From assembly GCA_017538365.1 (NCBI GenBank), contig JAFYIZ010000040.1, positions 1 through 18,919 on the forward strand: DNA of 18,919 nt, given 5' to 3'. Shown here one piece after another: positions 9,001 to 14,150 of the stretch (its first letter is position 1; each line of letters starts with the position of its first letter). Below the pieces are notes generated by a model. That model was not told the origin of the DNA, searched no databases, and was given only the letters and a program-made list of their open reading frames with translations. This stretch comes from a bacterium. GTDB taxonomy: Bacteria > UBP6 > UBA1177. The translations under genes and the position numbers were made by a program.

Positions 9001-9438
9001 GCAGAACTTAATACGGAAGAAGATACTGAAAACTTCTGGAGACTTCCGACAATGGAAGATCTTCAGACGCTTGTAAGACACTGCGAAGAAGGATACTGTG
9101 CGATAGATTTCAGCGGTAAATATTCGGTTTTGGGCGACATTAGTTATTTCTGGTCTTCCGATTTACCGGAATATAGAAAGATTTCTTGTTTAGATTTCAG
9201 TAATGTTGAAGTTTTCGAACAGGAAAACGATTCTTATGCACGTTTCCGCTGTGTTTCAGGCGGTGATAGCGCGTGTGCCGGAAATCCGTGTGCATCGGTT
9301 GAAAATTCAACAGGAAGATGCTTTACGATCGCAAGCACTATCTTCAGATCAGAAAGCGACAGCGAATACTCATGCGAATGCGATGAAGAATATTCCTGGA
9401 ACGGCGAAGAGTGTACGATGGTAGCAGTTGTGAACTAG
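6091..9438 (+). CDS. Giant acidic surface lipoprotein: IPAGAL/ZU5-like domain, AAGDPIM repeats, Cys-rich repeat, four Lcl_C (DUF1566) modules, EGF-like tail
   Basis: 1115 residues from the ATG at 6091, chosen because GGAGG (6081-6085) is 5 nt upstream and the ATG at 6079 overlaps that site. The lipobox FASC puts the lipidated Cys at 20. Residues 41-110 form a ZU5-like strand domain (GGTVTNEDESVSIEIPAGAL), which closes at TGHFTAYAF (214-222). Between the two lie six AAGDPIM heptapeptides (154-211). A nearly pure Asp/Glu stretch follows (227-298). CGNGIVDPDEACD (300-312) and CGDGIVQSNEKCD (346-358) are Myxococcus-type Cys-rich repeats. Four Lcl_C/DUF1566 modules are marked by WRLP at 483, 622, 830 and 983. 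The end is EGF-like (CAGNPCASVENSTG...CECDEEYSWNGEEC, 1062-1108). Function is unknown; the architecture suggests adhesion or extracellular ligand binding. The gene is probably monocistronic. Confidence 0.88.
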   Translation: MKRAFCLILVFVSIFAFASCSAKKKKEEKSLVEEEVTKEVSAEEGGTVTNEDESVSIEIPAGALDSNTTITMRIYDAKDYPGTEDKTVISKVVEFEPTGTIFKKPVMISMISEGTGEKLRAAKKKVVTAAVYKEDKGQWSYSKTGAAVKVGKNAAGDPIMTTAAGDPIMLNAAGDPIMQSTGAMLSAAGDPIMVTAAGDPIMHSAAGDPIMMTTGHFTAYAFFFTEFEDEEVPVEEPTEPEKDDDPVVKDDDDNNDIEISDDDTDEIYDIEEDDDEPVNDEDEIIVVDEDEDIDTYAAECGNGIVDPDEACDKGSDNGTTDCAYGEMSCTVCTTTCQIAEGAISYCGDGIVQSNEKCDKAETGEGIGSSCSDDCTKMYSKVLCTGMAICTDGEGRQILCPKETEELYGQDAQYAAGKGCVPHSYSEIENPETIDDVILRDLGQQPPFVKDDVTGLTWWFTGRSGTYEEMKEECSLSYGGIEDWRLPTPKELASLSDLGMLYGSKIDPVYFEELYSETKMQSEQKSYYDYDLILTSLEGYFYMLDYGVIAEFGSKSGYLMCVSGEKYGEVSAETYSTVTENGKEMILDSSTNLFWQKEPVKKATWKEALKYCEDSTYAGHNDWRLPNKNELLSLVDYSKLEEAEEEPVDEPELREETEEVSEVISSFPGMTADIFWTSTPAPVDYLVWLIHMQYGVVGPSGEVENPGDEPIVGPQQPRSLKSIKRDEIADEEDGPVVLCVRSDLDEEEETHECDGTGTGPCRDAFGTIWSSRIYPEIFVDFDPSYLSYGSYYDPECDLRGSECSRSTVRMADIYNIAEMCRYLSENGSNKWRLPTIDEIRNTVTTEKLKKDGGTCGVTTVCREETCFDEEACTGDSYSRTALNDFGAMFSGTMTLDSWSDENENWSKPWIVDAAEGLIYAESGIPVSLLVQRCVLDNTLDDYETAPYPDPAGLTWSDLKPYAEWRDAYDYCAELNTEEDTENFWRLPTMEDLQTLVRHCEEGYCAIDFSGKYSVLGDISYFWSSDLPEYRKISCLDFSNVEVFEQENDSYARFRCVSGGDSACAGNPCASVENSTGRCFTIASTIFRSESDSEYSCECDEEYSWNGEECTMVAVVN
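6550..6723 (+). repeat. Coding repeat: six AAGDPIM heptapeptides with 27-bp period
   Basis: Copies begin at residues 154, 163, 172, 187, 196 and 205 of the lipoprotein. The period is 9 residues (7 fixed, 2 variable linker) except for one 6-residue insertion (STGAML) after the third copy. The peptide is identical in all six copies while codon third positions differ. Copies 2 and 4 begin gcggctggagat and copies 3, 5 and 6 begin gctgcaggcgat, which suggests duplication of a two-unit, 54-bp block followed by selection on the protein sequence. Confidence 0.9.
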
Positions 9439-9444
9439 ATTCAG

Positions 9445-9470
9445 AAAAAAGTGGAAAAACACACTTTTTT
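9445..9470 (+). terminator. Rho-independent-like terminator after the lipoprotein gene
   Basis: AAAAAAGTG (9445-9453) pairs perfectly with CACTTTTTT (9462-9470) around an 8-nt loop, and the right arm supplies a T6 run. It begins 7 nt after the stop codon. The stem is AT-rich, so termination may be leaky. A competing hairpin, ACAC (9461-9464) with GTGT (9471-9474), uses the same T6 as its loop. Confidence 0.5.
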
Positions 9471-9509
9471 GTGTAATATGCACCGGCTTTTTTGTTTGAG
9501 AGACTTTTC

Positions 9510-10793
9510 GTGGAATATTTCGACATACAGGGTGGCGGGGTCGTAAGCGGCGAGATCGTGACCTCCGGCAATAAAAACGAGGCACTTCCTGTCATTGCGG
9601 CAGCTCTTCTTTCATCTGGAACTGTTGTCCTGGATAATGTCCCGGATATCCTCGATGTCAGGAATATGCTTGAAATCGCAAGCGATCTTGGAGCTTCAGT
9701 CACAAAAATCACCAAAAACAAAATTGAGATAAATGCGGCAAACCTTCAAAGAAAACCGCTTGACCGTGATTTGTGCGGAAAGGTGAGGACTTCGGTTCTT
9801 TTTGCCGGTCCGCTACTGGCGAGAAACGGAGAAGTCATTCTGCCGCCGCCGGGTGGAGACGTCATCGGCAGAAGAAGGCTTGACACGCATTTCCTCGGTT
9901 TCAAACAGCTTGGTGCCGACTACACGGTCGAAGGCGAAGGTTACGAAATTCATGCCGATAAACTTGTCGGAGCCGATATTTTCCTTGATGAAGCGAGCGT
10001 CACGGGAACCGAAAACATTGTCATGGCAGCAGTGCTGGCTGTTGGGCGCACGACAATAACGAATGCCGCGATAGAGCCGCACGTTCAGGGTTTGTGCAAT
10101 TTCCTCAACAAAATGGGGGCGAAAATCAGCGGTATTGGTTCGAGTACGCTTTGCATTGACGGAGTTTCATCGCTTTCTGGCTGCACTCACACGATCGGTT
10201 TCGACTACATCGAAGCGGGAAGCTACATCGCTCTGGCTGCAATGACCGGAGGCGAACTTCTTATTAAGGATTCCGCGCGCGACAATATATTAAGGATGGT
10301 GCTTCACACTTTCGGGAAACTCGGAATAAAAACCGAAAAGCGGGGTGACGATATTTTTGTTCCGTCACAGAAAATGGTCGTTGTAAAAGAGATGAACAAC
10401 GCGATTGCAAAAATCGACGACGGTACCTGGCCTTCGTTCCCGTCCGACTTGATGTCAATTGCGATAGTTGCGGCGACTCAGGCTGAAGGAACGGTACTTT
10501 TCTTTGAAAAAATGTTTGAAAGCAGGCTCTTTTTCGTCGACAGACTCGTTGCGATGGGTGCTCAGATAATTCTGTGCGATCCTCACCGCGTAGTCGTGTC
10601 GGGTGCGTCTCAGCTGCACGGAGCAAGTCTCGATTCTCCCGACATCCGCGCCGGAATGTCGATGCTTATGGCTGCGGCTGCGGCAAAAGGTAGAAGCAAG
10701 ATATACAATGTCCGCCAAATCGACCGCGGATATGAATCCATTGAGAGTAAATTGACAAAAATAGGAATATCAATAGAACGTAAAAATGGTTAA
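9510..10793 (+). CDS. murA: UDP-N-acetylglucosamine 1-carboxyvinyltransferase (MurA), Asp active-site type
   Basis: Catalyses the first committed step of peptidoglycan synthesis in the cytoplasm: enolpyruvyl transfer from PEP to UDP-GlcNAc. I prefer the GTG at 9510, giving 427 residues that begin MEYFDIQGGGVVSGEI, the normal MurA N-terminus, with GAGAG (9497-9501) upstream. A TTG at 9492 would add six residues that do not fit the family. Lys22 in SGNKNEAL is the conserved substrate-binding residue. The active-site loop reads PPPGGDVIGRRRLDTH, with Asp117 where E. coli has Cys115. WPSFPSDL carries the Asp equivalent to E. coli Asp305. EKMFESRLFFVDRLVAMGA and LCDPHRVVVSG are typical of the Asp-type subgroup. 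It stands alone between a terminator and the pil operon. The EPSP synthase AroA shares the fold, but the loop motifs are those of MurA. Confidence 0.95.
   Translation: MEYFDIQGGGVVSGEIVTSGNKNEALPVIAAALLSSGTVVLDNVPDILDVRNMLEIASDLGASVTKITKNKIEINAANLQRKPLDRDLCGKVRTSVLFAGPLLARNGEVILPPPGGDVIGRRRLDTHFLGFKQLGADYTVEGEGYEIHADKLVGADIFLDEASVTGTENIVMAAVLAVGRTTITNAAIEPHVQGLCNFLNKMGAKISGIGSSTLCIDGVSSLSGCTHTIGFDYIEAGSYIALAAMTGGELLIKDSARDNILRMVLHTFGKLGIKTEKRGDDIFVPSQKMVVVKEMNNAIAKIDDGTWPSFPSDLMSIAIVAATQAEGTVLFFEKMFESRLFFVDRLVAMGAQIILCDPHRVVVSGASQLHGASLDSPDIRAGMSMLMAAAAAKGRSKIYNVRQIDRGYESIESKLTKIGISIERKNG
10752..10779 (+). promoter_or_regulatory. Candidate promoter of the XRE-pil-aro operon, inside the murA end
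   Basis: A perfect TTGACA (10752-10757) is followed after 16 nt by TAGAAC (10774-10779, four of six). Transcription would start near the murA stop and include the small reading frame at 10832. An alternative pair further down is TTGCAT (10820-10825) and TATATT (10842-10847), also 16 nt apart; it would start inside that small frame. The sequence alone cannot decide between them. Confidence 0.35.
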
Positions 10794-10816
10794 AAATGCA
10801 AGGCTTTTTTAGTAAT

Positions 10817-10859
10817 ATTTTGCATAATTATATGAATATGATATATTTTTTTGCAAAAT
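10817..10859. promoter_or_regulatory. Inverted repeat, possible operator upstream of the XRE gene
   Basis: ATTTTGCA (10817-10824) and TGCAAAAT (10852-10859) form a perfect 8-bp inverted repeat with a 27-nt gap, and a related ATGCAA is at 10796-10801. The arms flank the alternative TATATT -10 element. Because an XRE-type DNA-binding protein is encoded just downstream, autoregulation through these half-sites is plausible but unproven; AT-rich sequence makes such repeats common by chance. Confidence 0.25.
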
Positions 10860-10927
10860 TTCTTGCTTTTTACATTTTTCTTACTATCATTGCCTCCGGA
10901 TTTGTTATTTTTATTGCGATGGAGTAA
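10832..10927 (+). CDS. Possible 31-residue single-span membrane microprotein
   Basis: An ATG-to-TAA frame encodes 31 residues that are almost entirely hydrophobic, with one Lys (KFLAFYIFLTIIASGFVIFI) and a short acidic end (AME). This is a plausible single transmembrane helix. The stop is 3 nt before the ATG of the XRE gene, and the GGAG used by that gene lies in its last sense codons, so translation could be coupled. Against it, I see no Shine-Dalgarno sequence before the ATG, the region is AT-rich (which favours Phe/Ile codons by chance), and a candidate -10 element lies inside it. Confidence 0.35.
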   Translation: MNMIYFFAKFLAFYIFLTIIASGFVIFIAME

Positions 10928-10930
10928 GCA

Positions 10931-11137
10931 ATGACGGAAAACAACCTTAAAAAAATGAGAGAAAGGCTTCTTATGAGCAAATCTGAACTCGCAAGGAAGG
11001 CGGGTGTTTCGGTTCTTACTATCGACAGGATCGAAAAGAACGGAAAGTGCCGCATGGAAACTAAGAGAAAGATTCTTCTTGCTCTGGGGCTTTCGCTTGA
11101 TGAAAAACATAAAGTTTTTTCGGATGATGAAGAATAG
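10931..11137 (+). CDS. Small XRE/Cro-CI-type helix-turn-helix regulator
   Basis: 68 residues that are essentially one HTH domain. The recognition unit is SKSELARKAGVSVLTIDRIE (residues 16-35), followed by CRMETKRKILLALGLSLDEKHKVF, which packs as the last helices of the fold. No ligand or oligomerisation domain is present, and the end is acidic (SDDEE). GGAG (10921-10924) is 6 nt before the ATG. It is 15 nt upstream of pilM on the same strand, so it is probably the first or second gene of the pilus operon and may regulate it. I recall similar short HTH proteins from deltaproteobacterial genomes. Its DNA target is unknown. Confidence 0.85.
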   Translation: MTENNLKKMRERLLMSKSELARKAGVSVLTIDRIEKNGKCRMETKRKILLALGLSLDEKHKVFSDDEE

Positions 11138-11152
11138 CCAGAGGAGGCGGAG

Positions 11153-12208
11153 ATGTTTTATAACAAGCAACTGATGGGACTTGACCTCGGGTCTTATCTG
11201 ATCAAAGCTGCCCAACTCCAGAAAAAGGGGAAGGGAAAGTATCAGCTTAAGAAGTTCGGGTTCATTCCGATTCCGGTAAACACGATGGTCGACGGCAGCA
11301 TCATGAACACGTACGAGATGAACGATGCCGTAAAAACGCTTCTTGCAAAGGAGAGATTCAGAGACAAATACTGCTCGATCGCCGTTGCGGGACACGGTAT
11401 CATCAACAGAGTCATCAATGTTCCGAAGGTTTCTCAGCAGGAATTTTACAATGCGCTTCAGGTCGAAGCCGAAACGCATATCCCGCACGACATCAAAGAG
11501 ATTTACTTTGACGGCATTAAAACCGATATCGTCGAGGACGGTCGCGACAGAGTCATTCTCATTGCCGCAAGAAAAGACCTTATCGGCGACTTCATTCAGG
11601 TTGTAAGCGATGCCGGTGTAAAACCGATGTCTGTAGAAATCGACGCGACGGCTCTTGCAAACATTTTCGAGCTCAACTATCCGGAAGAAAAGGATAAAAC
11701 GGTCGCTGTTCTCAATATCGGCGCTTCGAAAACCAACATCGTCGTTATGTCGAACGGCAACGTCAGATTCTTCAGAGACGTTCTTACGGGTGGCAACTTC
11801 ATTACCGAAGAGATTACGAGAAGGCTTAAAGTCAGCTTCCAGCAGGCAGAAAGCCTTAAATCGGGAACTCATGCGACCGGCGATTCGATTCTTCCGAATC
11901 AGGTCGAAGAGATCATCGCTGACGTTGCGAAGAACATGGTTTCCGATATAATGAGAGTTTTCGATTACTATACAAACACAAATCCGGAAGACAGTGTTGC
12001 AAAGGTCTTCGTAACGGGCGGAACTACAAAAAGTTTCACCTTCATGCAGGCTCTGCAGTCGACTCTGACGATCCCGGTCGAAAGAATGAACCCGTTCAAA
12101 GAGATAATTGTTCCTGGGCAGGTTCTTTCGAGAGAGGAAGTTGAGGATTACAGCCACGTTGCAGCGTTAAGTCTCGGATTGGCATTACGGAGGATGGACG
12201 AACAATGA
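11153..12208 (+). CDS. pilM: Type IV pilus assembly protein PilM
   Basis: 351 residues with an actin/FtsA-like ATPase fold. The phosphate-1 motif GLDLGSYLIKAA is at 9-20. VLNIGASKTNIVVM near the middle and VTGGTTKSF in the last third are the second phosphate and adenosine motifs. PilM is cytoplasmic, binds the N-terminal tail of PilN and links the pilus motor to the PilNOP alignment complex. AGGAGG (11142-11147) lies 5 nt before the ATG. The TGA overlaps the pilN ATG as ATGA, so the two are translationally coupled. Confidence 0.95.
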   Translation: MFYNKQLMGLDLGSYLIKAAQLQKKGKGKYQLKKFGFIPIPVNTMVDGSIMNTYEMNDAVKTLLAKERFRDKYCSIAVAGHGIINRVINVPKVSQQEFYNALQVEAETHIPHDIKEIYFDGIKTDIVEDGRDRVILIAARKDLIGDFIQVVSDAGVKPMSVEIDATALANIFELNYPEEKDKTVAVLNIGASKTNIVVMSNGNVRFFRDVLTGGNFITEEITRRLKVSFQQAESLKSGTHATGDSILPNQVEEIIADVAKNMVSDIMRVFDYYTNTNPEDSVAKVFVTGGTTKSFTFMQALQSTLTIPVERMNPFKEIIVPGQVLSREEVEDYSHVAALSLGLALRRMDEQ

Positions 12209-12843
12209 TAAAAATCAATCTGTTACCCGTAAAGGAAGACAAACTCATAGCCGAGGCGAAAGGTTTCTTAGCTATCTGCGTAATCTCGATCGTGATCGTT
12301 GTTGCTCTCGTCGTTTCCAACAGCTCGCTTCTCTCCGCAAGAGAACAGGAAAGCAGGGATCGCATTGCCGAGGCTGACGCAGAGATCGCGAAACTCAAAT
12401 CGATTATGGGCGAAATCAAAAATCTGAAGGACAAAAAAGCGAAACTTCAGGAAAAAATGGATATGATCATCAAGCTGCAGGAACAGAATATCGGTCCGGT
12501 TCGTGTTCTTGACGAACTTTCGCTCAAGATTCCGTCGAACAAAATCTGGGCTGACAAGCTCACGATCAAGGGCAATAAACTTGAACTTGACGGAAAAACG
12601 CTTGAAAATCAGGAAGTTGCGAACTTCATGAAACAGCTTGAAAATTCCCTTTTCTTTTCGAACATTAACCTCAAAAAGGTTACGAAAGACAAGGCGGTCC
12701 AGGGTGTTACGGTGCTTTCCTACGGTTTGAACACGACAGTTCATTTCGCCGGAAGGCAGCAGGAACAGCCTCAGCAGCCGGCTAAACCCGCAGAGCAGCA
12801 GCAGGCGGCAGAACCGGCAGCTCAGACAGGTGCTAATCAATAG
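12205..12843 (+). CDS. pilN: Type IV pilus assembly protein PilN
   Basis: 212-residue bitopic inner-membrane protein. The cytoplasmic tail begins MIKINLLPVKED, and INLLP (4-8) is the conserved PilM-binding motif. The membrane helix is at about 20-40, a periplasmic coiled coil at 43-95 and the ferredoxin-like fold at about 97-180. The last 30 residues are a Gln/Pro/Ala-rich tail (QEQPQQPAKPAEQQQAAEP), which is unusual for PilN and probably disordered. It heterodimerises with PilO in the alignment subcomplex. The start codon overlaps the pilM stop, and a 12-nt gap precedes pilO. Confidence 0.93.
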   Translation: MIKINLLPVKEDKLIAEAKGFLAICVISIVIVVALVVSNSSLLSAREQESRDRIAEADAEIAKLKSIMGEIKNLKDKKAKLQEKMDMIIKLQEQNIGPVRVLDELSLKIPSNKIWADKLTIKGNKLELDGKTLENQEVANFMKQLENSLFFSNINLKKVTKDKAVQGVTVLSYGLNTTVHFAGRQQEQPQQPAKPAEQQQAAEPAAQTGANQ

Positions 12844-12855
12844 GGAGGAGTGAAT

Positions 12856-13524
12856 ATGAAATCCTTGCTGGTAAATATCGGAAAATTAAAGCCGGCATAC
12901 AGGTACGGAGGATTGCTTCTGGTTATTGTCGTAATCATCGCGGTTTATTACGTTACTGTTTATATGCCGCATGTTGACACTATGGAATCGCTTTACCGCG
13001 AGTTCAATTCCAAAAAGGCCGAGTTCTCCAAAATGGTAGTGCTGGTTCGTGACAGAGGTCAGTTCATGGAAGAAGTCGAAGCTCTTGACAGAGACCTGAA
13101 AGTGGCCATCAGTATGCTTCCGGATAAAAAAGAGATTCCTTCGTTGCTGAAAAAGCTTTCCGACGAAGCGGAAAAGTTCGGTCTTGAAGTTTACTACTTC
13201 GAGCCTCTTGCCGAGCGTAAAAAGGAGTTCTACGCCGAAGTTCCCGTTTCGATGAAGGTCAAAGGCAGCTTCCACGAAGTTCTCGGTTTCTTTGACAGCG
13301 TGAACAAACTTGCGCGTATCGTCAACGTAAGCGACCTTGAAATGAAGGTTATCGGTGACAAGGGGGCGGCTAAAAAAGACAATAATAAGAAGAGCAAAGT
13401 TACCACTTCTTTCGGTGGTTTCCAGCCGAACAAGACCGCGCTTGATATAACTTTCAGGGCGACGACTTACCGTTTCCTTTCGTCTGCCGAAATGGGTGGA
13501 GGTCAGAATGCAAATAAAAAATAA
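12856..13524 (+). CDS. pilO: Type IV pilus assembly protein PilO
   Basis: 222 residues from the ATG at 12856, chosen because GGAGG (12844-12848) is 7 nt upstream; a GTG at 12850 sits too close to that site. A short cytoplasmic start is followed by a membrane helix at about 17-36, a periplasmic coiled coil (about 40-90) and a ferredoxin-like domain with the PilO hallmark of FYAEVPVSMKVKGSFHEVLGF. The partner is PilN, and the complex aligns the inner-membrane motor with PilQ through PilP. Its 3' end overlaps pilP by 17 nt. Confidence 0.93.
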   Translation: MKSLLVNIGKLKPAYRYGGLLLVIVVIIAVYYVTVYMPHVDTMESLYREFNSKKAEFSKMVVLVRDRGQFMEEVEALDRDLKVAISMLPDKKEIPSLLKKLSDEAEKFGLEVYYFEPLAERKKEFYAEVPVSMKVKGSFHEVLGFFDSVNKLARIVNVSDLEMKVIGDKGAAKKDNNKKSKVTTSFGGFQPNKTALDITFRATTYRFLSSAEMGGGQNANKK

Positions 13525-14134
13525 GATCAATATTTTTGTATGGGTTTCATGTTTGATTCTTGCCTCGATTCTTGCAGGCTGTGCCAATGAATATCAGATC
13601 GAGCCTTACGACTACAAAGCCGAATACGAAAGGGTCAGCAAGACCAAATCAAGTGAAAACAAGACTAAAAAAGAGATCGATATTACCGATATCGCGCAGA
13701 GAAGATCGAACTACCGCTACTCCGCAGTCGGCAAGAAAGATCCTTTCAGAAACTATTTCGGCGACATGGCGAGCCTCAATAAAGAGAAGAAGATCGTCAG
13801 CGAGTTGCAGAATTTTGATGTTACTGATCTCAGACTTTCCGCTATAATTTACGGTATAACCGATCCGAAGGCTGTCGTAATCGCTCCCGACGGAAAAAGC
13901 TATATCGTCAAAAACGGCAGTTTTATCGGCAAAAACTGGGGAAAAATCAGCAGGATTCTGCCGGATAAACTCGAGATTGTCGAGACATACAAAGATCCGC
14001 TCGGAAGGAAGATAATCAATAAACTTTATCTTGAACTTCCGATAAAGTCGCCTCTTAAAGAGTCCGAAGAGCCGGATGACGCTGCAGAATTCAACGGCGG
14101 CGCAGAGAAAGGAAAAGAAGATTTGAATAACTAA
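13508..14134 (+). CDS. pilP: Type IV pilus assembly lipoprotein PilP
   Basis: 208 residues from the ATG at 13508 (GGAGG at 13498-13502, 5 nt upstream, within the pilO end); the in-frame GTG at 13496 lies before the site. The signal peptide has lipobox LAGC with Cys25. A disordered basic linker is followed by VGKKDPFRNYF (74-84), the conserved PilP motif, and a small beta domain (about 105-180: LRLSAIIYG, KAVVIAPDGKSYIVKNGSFIG) that docks onto the N0 domain of PilQ. The C-terminus is acidic and probably flexible. Confidence 0.92.
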   Translation: MQIKNKINIFVWVSCLILASILAGCANEYQIEPYDYKAEYERVSKTKSSENKTKKEIDITDIAQRRSNYRYSAVGKKDPFRNYFGDMASLNKEKKIVSELQNFDVTDLRLSAIIYGITDPKAVVIAPDGKSYIVKNGSFIGKNWGKISRILPDKLEIVETYKDPLGRKIINKLYLELPIKSPLKESEEPDDAAEFNGGAEKGKEDLNN

Positions 14135-14150
14135 TGGAACGGAGATTGGA

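Noticed and set aside
9510-10793. EPSP synthase (AroA) as an alternative call, given nearby aro genes
   Set aside because: The N-terminal GGG-VVSGEIVTSGNKN pattern, the PPPGGDVIGRRR loop and the DGTWPSFPSD motif are MurA-type; the gene is also separated from the aro genes by the pil operon.
10790-12157. 455-codon frame antisense to pilM
   Set aside because: In register with pilM and runs through the XRE gene and small frame without regard to gene borders. It has the same codon-bias cause and no recognisable protein features.
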